This document shows positions 56,336 through 64,000 of a stretch of 64,000 bases of DNA, piece by piece. Position numbers and translations under genes: made by a program. The stretch is taken from NCBI RefSeq assembly GCF_028369105.1, contig NZ_JAQNDO010000001.1, forward strand, positions 9,208,501 through 9,272,500, read 5' to 3'. The stretch is from Polyangium mundeleinium. Lineage in GTDB: Bacteria; Myxococcota_A; Polyangia; Polyangiales; Polyangiaceae. Below the pieces are notes generated by a model. The model searched no databases. It had not been told where the DNA came from and saw only the letters and a list, made by a program, of their open reading frames with translations. The stretch's first letter is position 1. Every line of letters begins with the position of its first letter.

Positions 56336-58627
56336 CTAGACGAAGAACGGCAAAAAGACGAGCGTGACGACGGGAAGCATTTTCACGAGCACGTGAATCG
56401 CGGGCCCGGCGGCGTCCTTCAGCGGATCGCCGACCGTGTCACCGAAGGCCGCCGCGAGGTACGTCGGGTTGTCGACCCGCGCGCCGGTCTCGTCGACGAG
56501 GTACCGCCCGCCGTGCGCCCCGGTCACGATGTACTTCTTCGCGTTGTCCCAAGCGCCCCCCGCATTGCCGAGCAGGAGCGCGCCAAGGACGCCTGCGATC
56601 GTCGCGGCCAGGATCAAGGCGGCGACCGCGTCGGCAACGGCTAGAGGATTATCTTCCGTTCCGGCGAAGCGCAAGCCCAGTCCCACCGCGATCGGCACCG
56701 AGGCGGCGACCAGGGCCGGCGTGATCGCGTGGCCAAGCGCCGCGCGGCTGCCGAGCTCCACGCAGGCGTCCAGGTCGGGCGCCCCGAGCCCAGCCCGCGT
56801 GGCAGGCGCCGAAGACTGGCTCGGCCGCGAGGCCCGCGGGTGCGGCGGCGTCCAAGCCGTGCTCGTCCCGAGCGACGAGGGCGCGTTGATCTGCCGGCGC
56901 GCCTCCTCAAGGATGCGCCTGGCCGCGCGCGAAACGCCGCCGATGCACCGCGACGCGAACCATACGACCAAGACGATGCCAACGGCCGCGCCGAGGTACA
57001 CCTCCGGCCGACCCACCTGCAGCGCAGTTGCGGCCGCAGCGGCCGGTTTGCCCGCAGGTAGCCGGCGCTTGGCCTCGTCCAGCCAAACCGACACGAGCAT
57101 CGACGTCGCGAGCAGCGCCGCGGCGCCCGTGTGCGCCCGCGTGAACGCCTTCGCCGTGTTGCCAACGGCGTCGAGGACCACCGTCCGGCCGCGCACGTCG
57201 GGGCGCTCGCGCCCGATGGTCATCTCCACGATCCCGCCCGCGCTGTCGATGATCGGAGCGAAGCCAGCCATCGCGAGCGCATAAGCGCTCGTGCCGAGCA
57301 GCCCCATCGTCGCCACCGCGATGCCGAGCGCGCCGCCGCCATCGAGGCCGGTGCGCGCGCCAAGGACGTGCGCCGACGCCACCGCCGCACCGAGGATCAC
57401 GAGCGGAGCGAGCGCGCTCTCCAGGCCCACCGAAGCCCCGCGGAGGAGCGCGAGCGGCGGACCGACGCGCGCAGCCTCGGCGATCTCGCGGACGGGCCGG
57501 TAGCGGTGCTCCGTGTAGTACTGCGCCACGAAGAGCAGGAGGATCCCCGCGGCCATGCCCACGGCCGCCGCGCCAAAGAGCGGCAGCCAGTGCTTGCCGA
57601 GCAGCCACTTCGCCGCACCCGCAGTGCCCACCGCGCCGAGCAGCGCCGTCACGAACAAGCCGCGGGCGAGCGCATTCATCGGATCCTCGCGGTCATCCGT
57701 GCGCACGACCATCACCCCGAACATCGCAGCGAGGACGCCAAAGGCGCGCGTGATGACGGGGAACAACATGATCGAGAGCACGCTCGGGATGCCCTCGTTC
57801 TGGCGGAAGACAGCAGCCGCAAGCAGCATCGCGCCAAGGTTCTCCGCCGCCGTCGAAGCAAACGCGGACGCCGCCTTGCCCGCGCCCTCCCCCGCGCAGT
57901 CACCAGCGAGGTCCGCGATGGTGGCAGGATTCCGGGCATCATCCTCGGGCAGGCCGAGCTCCCGACCCGCAAGATCAGCGCCCATGTCGGCGCTCTTCGC
58001 GAACGCACCGCCGCCAAGCTCGGCAATGAGCGCAGCAAACGCGCCCCCCAGCGCGTAACCAGCGATGACGAGCGGAATCGAGGGAGCAAGCCTCAGCGCG
58101 TTGCCAGGCTCGGCCGAGAAGCCGCCCTTCTGCGCAAACACCGCCGCAAAGAGGCCCACGAGCCCGATGAGCCCGAGCGAGACAGAAAACAGCCCCGAGA
58201 CCGCGCCACCACGGATGGCGATCTGCAGCGCATGGTCAAGCGAGCGTCGCGCACCACTCGCAGCCCGGACATTCGCACGCGTCGCCGTCCAAGCAGCAAC
58301 ATGCGCAGCCGCGACCGCCGACCCAACGCCAAGCGAGAAGGAGAGCGTGAGCCAAGCCCCAAGCTCGAGCGGCGGGAACGCCTGAACCTCAGGCTTCTGC
58401 CGAGCCAGGCCATACGCGAGGAAGATGCCGCCCCCAGGCACAGCCGAGACCGCAAGGATGGTGCCACGCAAGCGGTTCGTGAAGTACACCGCCGCCGCAC
58501 GGATACGAGCCGCAACACGCGGCATGTCCCCCTCACCCGTAGGACAACCAAGCACCCAGCGCGCGAGGTACCCCGCGAACCCGATGCCAAGCAGGCTGAT
58601 GCCAAGGATGAGCGCGAGCTCAGTCAT
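56336..58627 (-). CDS. hppA: Divergent proton-pumping membrane pyrophosphatase
   Basis: A 763-aa membrane pyrophosphatase with about 16 transmembrane segments. Conserved parts include GGAFAKSADMGADLAGRELG, PEDDARNPATIAD, and the C-terminal FGDTVGDPLKDAAGP. The central acidic motif, usually DNVGDNVGD, reads DLAGDCAGE, so the third Asp is a Glu and the Asn/Val positions are changed. The segment DAVGNTAKAFTRAHTG has Lys where K+-independent H+-pumping types have it, suggesting a K+-independent proton pump. A Pro/Ser-rich loop (ASRPSQSSAPATRA) interrupts the C-terminal third. Because catalytic-site residues vary, activity needs testing. Start ATG 58627 (MTELALILG). Confidence 0.85.
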   Translation of the reverse strand: MTELALILGISLLGIGFAGYLARWVLGCPTGEGDMPRVAARIRAAAVYFTNRLRGTILAVSAVPGGGIFLAYGLARQKPEVQAFPPLELGAWLTLSFSLGVGSAVAAAHVAAWTATRANVRAASGARRSLDHALQIAIRGGAVSGLFSVSLGLIGLVGLFAAVFAQKGGFSAEPGNALRLAPSIPLVIAGYALGGAFAALIAELGGGAFAKSADMGADLAGRELGLPEDDARNPATIADLAGDCAGEGAGKAASAFASTAAENLGAMLLAAAVFRQNEGIPSVLSIMLFPVITRAFGVLAAMFGVMVVRTDDREDPMNALARGLFVTALLGAVGTAGAAKWLLGKHWLPLFGAAAVGMAAGILLLFVAQYYTEHRYRPVREIAEAARVGPPLALLRGASVGLESALAPLVILGAAVASAHVLGARTGLDGGGALGIAVATMGLLGTSAYALAMAGFAPIIDSAGGIVEMTIGRERPDVRGRTVVLDAVGNTAKAFTRAHTGAAALLATSMLVSVWLDEAKRRLPAGKPAAAAATALQVGRPEVYLGAAVGIVLVVWFASRCIGGVSRAARRILEEARRQINAPSSLGTSTAWTPPHPRASRPSQSSAPATRAGLGAPDLDACVELGSRAALGHAITPALVAASVPIAVGLGLRFAGTEDNPLAVADAVAALILAATIAGVLGALLLGNAGGAWDNAKKYIVTGAHGGRYLVDETGARVDNPTYLAAAFGDTVGDPLKDAAGPAIHVLVKMLPVVTLVFLPFFV

Positions 58628-58764
58628 GAGAAGGACATCGCGACCATCCGCCCGTGGGTTCGTCAACACGAACCCCATCCGCATGGAAGGCGGGCCGCGG
58701 GGAGGTCCACTACCGCGATGCGCCCGTCAGGGCAAGTGCGCTCTCGGATGCCGGAGGCGTCGCG

Positions 58765-59095
58765 CCGGGGTTTCACCCCGGACCCGACCAGGGGCTGTCC
58801 GCCCCTGGACCCGGACCAGGCACTGCCTGGACCGAAGGTGGAAGAACTGCGCAAAGCGCAGTTCTTCCAACGGGCCCGTGGCAAGACCATGAAGGTGGGT
58901 TTCAAGCCGGCGACGACCACGTTGCCGGTTGAACCAGCAGCGCTTCGGCCTTGATTGGCAGGATCGTCGCCAGTCTTGCCAGCGGCTGTTCGATGAACTG
59001 CGCGGAGCGCAGTTCATCGACCCCGAGTCCAGCGCTTGCGCTGGTCCGGGTCCAGGGGCGGACAGCCCCTGGTGGGGCCTGGGGCAACGCCCCAG
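58765..59095. repeat. Composite hairpin element, copy B
   Basis: Same plan as the copy at 2269-2533. Terminal hairpins are at 58765-58781 (CCGGGGT, TTC, ACCCCGG) and 59079-59095 (CTGGGGC, AAC, GCCCCAG). Inverted arms are at 58791-58820 and 59041-59069; the 29 nt of the right arm are a perfect complement. Junction hairpins are at 58816-58830 (CCAGGC, ACT, GCCTGG) and 59029-59044 (CCAGCGC, TT, GCGCTGG). Inner hairpins are at 58839-58869 (TGGAAGAACTGCGC, AAA) and 58990-59020 (TCGATGAACTGCGC, GGA). The left part of the core is about 85 percent identical to copy A over 68 nt in inverted orientation. The core is longer here. It lies between the pyrophosphatase start and the TolC stop. Confidence 0.9.
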
Positions 59096-59114
59096 CTCCG
59101 CGCCTTCGCGAGGC

Positions 59115-60767
59115 TCACCGCGGCGCTGCCGTTGCCTTCTCCACGTCGCGACCCGTCGCGTGCTCGAGACGTGTCCGCGCGACGAGGATCCCGACGCGCG
59201 CGTCGACGCGGCGCAGGCGTGCGCGTGTCACCTCGGCCTCGGCGTCGACGAGGGCCACGCCTGTCGCGCGTCCTGCGCGGAACAGCTCGTTCTGCACGCG
59301 CAGACCTTCTTCTGCTGCGGCGAGACCGCGATCGGCGGCGTCGATGTTTGCTTCGGCGCGCTTCAGCTCTGCGTGGGCGGAGGCCACTTCGAGCTTGAGA
59401 CCTTGGAGGAGCTGCTCCTTCTGCGCTGCGATCTGCTCCACGCGGGACTGCGCCTCGGTCACGGTGGGGATGGCGGTCAGCGTATCGTTGATGGTCCAAG
59501 AGAGCCGCACGCCTGCGTTCCATGTGAACCGGAACTCGTCCGTCTGCGGGAAGACGCGCTGGTTCGGGTTCTGGTACTGCCCCTCGGCGAAGCCGTCGAT
59601 GCGCGGGAAGTAGCCGGCGCGGGCGAGCGAGACCTGCTTCTTCAACGAGTGCTCTGTCTCGTCGAGTGCACGGATCTCCAGCCGCCGCGCGAGCGCCTCG
59701 TCTTGCAGCGCTGCGAGTTGCACCGTGCTCGGCTCCACCGACGCGTGCAGCACGTCCACGCCGATCGTGAGCGGCTTGCCGACTGGGAGCGCGAGGGCCA
59801 CGCGGATCTGCTCCTCCGCGAGGGACGCAAGTGCGTTCCCGTCGGCCTCGACCTGCTGCGCTGCCGCGACCTGCGCTTCGAGACGCAGCACGTCTGCCTT
59901 GGAGATGAGACCTGCCGAGAAGGTGAGCTGCGCGTCCTTCAGGTGCGCCTCGGCTTGCGCGACGGCCTCGGTCGCGACGACGGCGCTGCCCTTGGCGCGG
60001 ACCCAGTTGTAGAACGCCACCTTCGCGTCCGCGGCGACCGTCAGCCCCTCGGCTTCGACCTCCAGCTTCTTCGCGCTCTCGGCGTGCGAGGCGGCCGCGT
60101 AGCCCTGCGAGATCCGCAGCACGTAGTCCGAGATCGGCACCGAGATCGAGGCCGTCAGCGAGTACGAGTTCAGGAGGACCGGGAACGAAAAGGCCGGCGC
60201 CTGCACTGCGGTGATCGCCGTGCCTGCGATGTCCGTCACGCAGTTCCCCGACAAGGGGGGCGGGCACGGCCTCGACACGAGCGGGCCTTCCTGCACGGGG
60301 ATCACTTGCGGGTTCGCCGGATCCAGGTTCGTGCCCACGTAGGCCGTCGACGGCGCGCCGAGCACGTTCTCGACCCGCGACAGCCGCGTGTAGCCTGCGG
60401 CGACGGTCACGCGGGGCAGGTAGTTCAGGAGCGCCTGATCGACACGCGCGGCGGCGGCGCGCAGCTCTGCCTGCTTGACGCGCAGCGACGGACGGATGCG
60501 GAGCGCGAGGCGCGCGGCTTCGTCCGGGGTCAGGCCTCCGGACTGGGGCGCGAGGGCCTCGGCGATACGATCGGTCGCGGGGGGAGGCGGCGTGGGCGCG
60601 GCTGCGGGGGCGGCGGGCGCGGGCTCTGCGCGAACCGGCGCGGGGGCGGGTTGCGCGAGGGCCGCGGCGGGGGCGCCGAACAGCAGGGCGAGCCCGCATG
60701 CCGTGAGGGCGCGGAGGGCTCTGCGGGGCGAGGAGGAGGAGGCGAAGCGGGAGACAGAGGACGTCAT
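59115..60767 (-). CDS. TolC-family outer membrane efflux protein
   Basis: A 550-aa TolC/OEP protein. A long N-terminal region includes a signal peptide (ALRALTACGLALLFGAPAAA) and a Pro/Ala-rich linker to about residue 75. The coiled-coil TolC repeats follow (AARLALRIRPSLRVKQAELR; RLEAQVAAAQQVEADGNALA; AELKRAEANIDAADRGLAAA). An insertion with one Cys pair (SRPCPPPLSGNCV) lies near residue 170. No pump genes are adjacent. Copy B of the hairpin element lies immediately downstream. It is unrelated in detail to the TolC-like gene at 6935. Confidence 0.9.
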   Translation of the reverse strand: MTSSVSRFASSSSPRRALRALTACGLALLFGAPAAALAQPAPAPVRAEPAPAAPAAAPTPPPPATDRIAEALAPQSGGLTPDEAARLALRIRPSLRVKQAELRAAAARVDQALLNYLPRVTVAAGYTRLSRVENVLGAPSTAYVGTNLDPANPQVIPVQEGPLVSRPCPPPLSGNCVTDIAGTAITAVQAPAFSFPVLLNSYSLTASISVPISDYVLRISQGYAAASHAESAKKLEVEAEGLTVAADAKVAFYNWVRAKGSAVVATEAVAQAEAHLKDAQLTFSAGLISKADVLRLEAQVAAAQQVEADGNALASLAEEQIRVALALPVGKPLTIGVDVLHASVEPSTVQLAALQDEALARRLEIRALDETEHSLKKQVSLARAGYFPRIDGFAEGQYQNPNQRVFPQTDEFRFTWNAGVRLSWTINDTLTAIPTVTEAQSRVEQIAAQKEQLLQGLKLEVASAHAELKRAEANIDAADRGLAAAEEGLRVQNELFRAGRATGVALVDAEAEVTRARLRRVDARVGILVARTRLEHATGRDVEKATAAPR

Positions 60768-60890
60768 GTTGACCCGCCGGTCACTTATGGGCGCTCGCCC
60801 CTCCCGTCAAGCGCCCTTGCACGACTTCACATGCCGCAGCATCACGACGGGGTCACGTCGATTCGTGACCCCCGGGTCGTGACGCGCGTC

Positions 60891-62543
60891 TCAGCGCATG
60901 TAGGCTGGCGTGGCCACGGCGCTCCGGCACTGCCAGTTGAAGCTCCGCATGTGCGGGGCCCGGCCGTGCTGCTGGAGCTTCGCCACGAGCCCGCCGACGG
61001 CGTTCGCCAGCTTGGCGTCGTGCGAGTAGTGGTAGGCCATGGCCATGACATACGCGGCTTCACCCCAGTGCTCGTTGTCGGGGTCTTCCTCGCCCCGGCC
61101 CGAGCCGCCTTCGCCCATGAAGTAGTAGGGCTTGCCCGATCTGTCCATCCCGTCGCGCGCGATGGCGCGCCCGAGCTTCACGATCGCGGTGTGCACCTGG
61201 TTTGCGCGCTGGCCGCCCCGCTCGCTGGCGTAGAGATCGAGGCCGTCGGCGAGGATGGCGCTCATCCAGGGGCTGCAACCGAAGTACCCGTAATCCTCGC
61301 CGTGCGCGCCGGCGTGGTGCGCGAAGCAACGGGCATTCGAATCCCCATACCCTTGTGGATACGTCGCCTGCACGTTGAGGTAGGCGTCGACCGCGTCGTC
61401 GGCGAGCTCTCGAAAATGCTCGCCCTGATCGTCGGAGACCATCATCGCGTAGGTCATGTCGAGCAGGAAGAAGCCCGCGTGACGCTCCGTCCAGAGGCCC
61501 GTGTCCTTCCCCTTGTACCGGGGGCTCCAGATCGAGGCCATTCGCTCGGCCACGTTCTCGGCGGCCTCGCGGAAGCGGTCGTCGCCGGTCAGGAGGTAAT
61601 GGATCGCGAGGTTCTGGGTGTAATGGTACTTCGGATCCTTCGCCTTCTTGGGGATACCGATGGTCAGGGTCTTCCCGCTGCCGGAGATGCCGGCGCGATA
61701 CATCGCGGTCTCGCGGTAGGCCGTGCGGAGCGTCTCCACGTCGCCCCTCCGCGCATACCCTCGATAAAACGTGGTGCCGCGATCGTAGAGCCAGACGGCG
61801 GGGTCGCCCTTCTTCGGGAGGAACGCGTCCACGTCGTGCTTCTCGTAATCGCAGACCTTCGCCCAATGGTCGTACGGCGAGTTCGCGGTCTCCGATTCCG
61901 GGGCGATCAGGCCCATCACGCCGCTCTTCGCGAGCCGCGCGGGCGAAAGGAGCGCGTACACGCGCGGCCCCTCGGCCCCGTCCGCGTCCACCAGCGTCCG
62001 CTGCACGGGCACCATCGCGAGCGCGCCGGCCTTCGACGCCTCGCCCAGGATCACCTGGATCTCCGTCTCCCCGGCGACGCGCACGTCGACCTGGATCTGC
62101 ACGCTCCGGAGGCTGCCGTTCGCGTGGAGCGCGAGGCCGCGGTGCGCGACGGCGAGGTCGCGGCCCTCGTGGACCACGCGAATCATGGATTCGTCGGAGA
62201 GCTCCCCGGGGGCCAGGGGAATCGCGAAATTGACGCGCTGAACGCCGGAGCCGCCCTGCCCGGCGACGAGGCGCACCGTCTCGGCGCGCGGCGCCGACAG
62301 CGCGCTCTCGGCCTCGGCTTCCTCGACGTTCTCCTCGGACGCGGCCTCCGCGACGGTGTCCTCCGCGACATCTTCGTCGCTCCCCTCGTCGCCGTCCGTA
62401 TCGCTCGTCGCGTCCGTATCGCTCTCGGCCGCCTCGATCCCGTCTTCCTGGGCGTCGTCCGCGGAGGCGACACACGAGGCCGTGGAGGCGGCGAGGAGGA
62501 GGGCGAGCAGAGAAATACAAGAATTGGAATGATAACGGTGCAT
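60891..62543 (-). CDS. Lipoprotein with acidic linker and a helical-toroid-like domain
   Basis: A 550-aa lipoprotein. The signal peptide has a lipobox near AASTASC. A highly acidic, Thr/Ser-rich linker of about 60 residues follows (ESDTDATSDTDGDEGSDEDV). The rest (about 100-550) is rich in Trp, Tyr and His in helix-forming sequence (HYHYTQ-like YHYTQNLAIHYLLTGDD, LWTERHAGFFLLDMTYAMM, GCSPWMSAILADGLDLY), a pattern like alpha/alpha toroid polysaccharide lyases or glycosidases. I cannot name catalytic residues. AAAGG lies 7 nt ahead of the ATG at 62543. Tentatively a polysaccharide-degrading surface enzyme. Confidence 0.65.
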   Translation of the reverse strand: MHRYHSNSCISLLALLLAASTASCVASADDAQEDGIEAAESDTDATSDTDGDEGSDEDVAEDTVAEAASEENVEEAEAESALSAPRAETVRLVAGQGGSGVQRVNFAIPLAPGELSDESMIRVVHEGRDLAVAHRGLALHANGSLRSVQIQVDVRVAGETEIQVILGEASKAGALAMVPVQRTLVDADGAEGPRVYALLSPARLAKSGVMGLIAPESETANSPYDHWAKVCDYEKHDVDAFLPKKGDPAVWLYDRGTTFYRGYARRGDVETLRTAYRETAMYRAGISGSGKTLTIGIPKKAKDPKYHYTQNLAIHYLLTGDDRFREAAENVAERMASIWSPRYKGKDTGLWTERHAGFFLLDMTYAMMVSDDQGEHFRELADDAVDAYLNVQATYPQGYGDSNARCFAHHAGAHGEDYGYFGCSPWMSAILADGLDLYASERGGQRANQVHTAIVKLGRAIARDGMDRSGKPYYFMGEGGSGRGEEDPDNEHWGEAAYVMAMAYHYSHDAKLANAVGGLVAKLQQHGRAPHMRSFNWQCRSAVATPAYMR

Positions 62544-62915
62544 GGGTGCGCCTTTCAAAGGAGGTGTGCGAATGGCCGAGCCGGGCCGACGCGGTCGCCG
62601 CGAGGACGAAGGCCAAACGAAGGATGCCGGTGCGCGCTTTCGGGGCCGAATGAGGCCGGCGCGTCAATCGGTGTCGGTCACGAGCAATTCAATGACAGGC
62701 AGCCGGGACGTCGTCGAGATTTTTAATGGGAACGGCTGGACGCCGCGGGGCCGCGCATTACCAACCTCCACATTTATTTTCGGAAGCGACCCCACCGGAG
62801 CGGCGTGGTTTGCCGGCACTCGCGGCATTCGTGCGCCAAGGCTGTGCTCGGCGCGCGCGCCCCCCGTGCGAAACATGCGCGGAATCCCACCGGACGCGCG
62901 GTCCTTGACCCCTCC
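62544..62915. other. Intergenic region, no gene seen
   Basis: Upstream of the lipoprotein gene there is an AT-rich patch around 62690-62790 that could hold its promoter. I found no recognisable gene or tRNA. Open frames that run through here into the repeat array are not protein-like. Confidence 0.4.
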
Positions 62916-63302
62916 GCCCGCCCGGCGCTCGCCTTGGCGCGCAGCCCTTGCCCCCTCCGGCCGCCCGGCGTCCTCCTTGGCGCACAGCCAAAGCCCCCTC
63001 GGGTCACGCCGACATCTCTATGGCGCTTCGCCCAAGAGCCCCCGGGACCTCCGGACCTCTCCTTGGCGCACCGCCAAAGCCCACCCCGGACGCGCCGACC
63101 TCTCGGGGGCGCACCGCCAAGGCCCACCCCGGACGCGCCGACCTCTCGGGGGCGATTCGCCAATGCCCCCCTCGGACGCGCCGACCTCTCTTTGACGCGC
63201 CCCCAAAGCCGACCCGGGGCGCCCGGACCTCTCGTTGGCGCTTCGCCAAAGCCCACCGGGGCCGCGCAGACCCCTCGTCGGCGTATTTGCACGCCCTTTT
63301 CC
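62916..63302. repeat. Tandem array of nine 43-bp units with a variable-loop hairpin
   Basis: Units begin at 62916, 62959, 63002, 63045, 63088, 63131, 63174, 63217 and 63260, all 43 bp apart. Typical units start GGACGCGCCGACCTCTC. Within most is a hairpin such as TTGGCG-CAC-CGCCAA or TTGGCG-CTT-CGCCAA; other units have loop ATT or GCACA with matching stems. The first and last units are diverged. The period is not a multiple of 3, so the array is not coding. It ends 79 bp before the next gene. Confidence 0.85.
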
Positions 63303-63381
63303 GTCTCCGACGCACCGCGCGATTCTATTTGCTCTTTCGCGGTGGAGGCGACATCGAGTAGCCGAAGCCTCGGAGGTATCG

Positions 63382-63837
63382 ATGCCCGTCCAGTCCCACC
63401 GGCGCCCGGAGCTACGCGCATCCGTCGTAAAGTTGCTCGAAACCCTCGTCCCCGCCGTACGAGACGGAGGCGAGGTGCCGCTGCTCTCCATCGTGCAGAG
63501 CGTCGCAGGCGATCGATTGAAGCCCGAGGTCCAAAAACACCTCGAAGCCCGCGGCAACGCCGTCTTCCGGCGCGAAGGCACGACGATGACCTTCTCCAAC
63601 GAAGGCCCCGCCCTGCGCATCCCCCTCAAGCGATTCGACCTCCGCATCGCCGCCCGCGTCACCGGTGAGGCCCGCCTCGTCGAAGGCGGCGCCACGCTGC
63701 GCTTCCGCGGCGCCGAGACGCTGAGCGCGAGCAAATTCCTCTTCTCCGTGCGCCTCGAAGGCATCGAAGCCACCGACCAGCGAATTCTCGTCGACATGGA
63801 AGGCGACTCCTTCGACCAAGTCTTCGAACTGGTCTAG
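63382..63837 (+). CDS. Small hypothetical protein
   Basis: A 151-aa soluble protein. GGAGG lies 6 nt before the ATG at 63382, which is preferred over an upstream start that would read through part of the repeat array. The N-terminal third is helical (ASVVKLLETLVPAV), and the rest is beta-rich (LRFRGAETLSASKFLFSVRL, RILVDMEGDSFDQVFELV). No family was recognised. The 43-bp array lies directly upstream. Confidence 0.7.
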   Translation: MPVQSHRRPELRASVVKLLETLVPAVRDGGEVPLLSIVQSVAGDRLKPEVQKHLEARGNAVFRREGTTMTFSNEGPALRIPLKRFDLRIAARVTGEARLVEGGATLRFRGAETLSASKFLFSVRLEGIEATDQRILVDMEGDSFDQVFELV

Positions 63838-64000
63838 GTAAGAGCGCCCCCCTCTGACATCTGCGTCATAGCGGCGCCGGCTGGCACATCGTTTCCCGCC
63901 CAGCGCGAACCCTCTTTCACGGTCACACGCGCCTCCCCCCGAAGTGGAGCCCCGCACCCCGATTCGGATTCCGTTTCATGTCCGCGCAGTTGGCGCGAAC
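63838..64000. other. Window edge, no gene seen
   Basis: This is 163 bp of intergenic or partial sequence with no supported feature. The first 160 bp of the window are similar: nothing recognised ahead of the lipoprotein stop at 161. Confidence 0.4.

Noticed and set aside
62916-63302. CRISPR array
   Set aside because: There is no alternation of conserved repeat and unique spacer: the units are contiguous and vary throughout. No cas genes are in the window.
62774-63668. Repetitive Arg/Pro/Ala proteins across the 43-bp array
   Set aside because: The 43-bp period is not divisible by three, so all frames are open by composition. No ribosome binding site or domain supports translation.

Overview
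The window is GC-rich, densely packed DNA from what looks like a myxobacterium, most likely in or near the Polyangiales (inference). Signs of this are the many secreted lipoproteins with Gly/Ser or Cys-rich regions, a MYXO-CTERM-like sorting tail, a membrane-anchored Ser/Thr kinase, an NtrC-type regulator, an Npt-like carrier fused to HEAT repeats and a cyclic-nucleotide domain, and repeated TolQ/TolR motor modules. No phage, insertion sequence, CRISPR array, rRNA or tRNA was recognised. Start codons are often GTG, TTG or possibly CTG, and many neighbouring genes overlap by a few bases.

Layout. 0.1-2.5 kb: a beta-propeller lipoprotein followed by two kinds of intergenic repeat. 2.5-4.9 kb: a cytochrome c maturation group (ccmC, a ccmD-like gene and a second small membrane gene) run together with an acyl-CoA dehydrogenase. 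5-6.8 kb: a Ser/Thr kinase. 6.9-12.3 kb: an envelope unit on the minus strand (AMIN-like protein, LptD-like protein, sigma-54 regulator, TolC-like protein). 12.6-15.9 kb: a PEGA-domain protein and two paralogous Cys-rich lipoproteins. 15.9-23.7 kb: secreted or cell-surface proteins and one large chimeric protein (beta-propeller, BRCT, pentapeptide repeats). 23.9-31.7 kb: menB, the Npt-HEAT-cNMP fusion, a TMTC-like glycosyltransferase and an OmpA-like protein. 32-34 kb: a DUF6600-like protein and a small lipoprotein. 34-43.5 kb: an M16 protease pair, a zinc-ribbon membrane protein, two cation/proton antiporters and a helicase-associated-like protein. 43.8-47 kb: HD phosphohydrolase, secreted protein and glycerate kinase, with overlapping reading frames. 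47-52.8 kb: two divergent modules, each with one TolQ/ExbB-like and two TolR/ExbD-like proteins. 52.9-58.6 kb: a SWIM-SNF2 ATPase and a divergent H+-pyrophosphatase. 59-62.5 kb: a second TolC-like protein and a lipoprotein with an acidic linker. The right end holds a 43-bp tandem array in front of a small gene.

Functionally the region is rich in envelope and energy-coupling genes: proton-driven TolQR motors, a proton-pumping pyrophosphatase, proton antiporters, outer-membrane channels and LPS assembly. The strongest unexplained signal is not a gene. Two homologous intergenic elements, at 2269-2533 and 58765-59095, are each built from six short hairpins with 2-3 nt loops arranged symmetrically around long inverted arms, and the hairpin stems change in compensating pairs between copies. 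Other unexplained structures are a 122-bp palindrome that exactly fills a convergent intergenic gap and two 43-bp-period tandem arrays.
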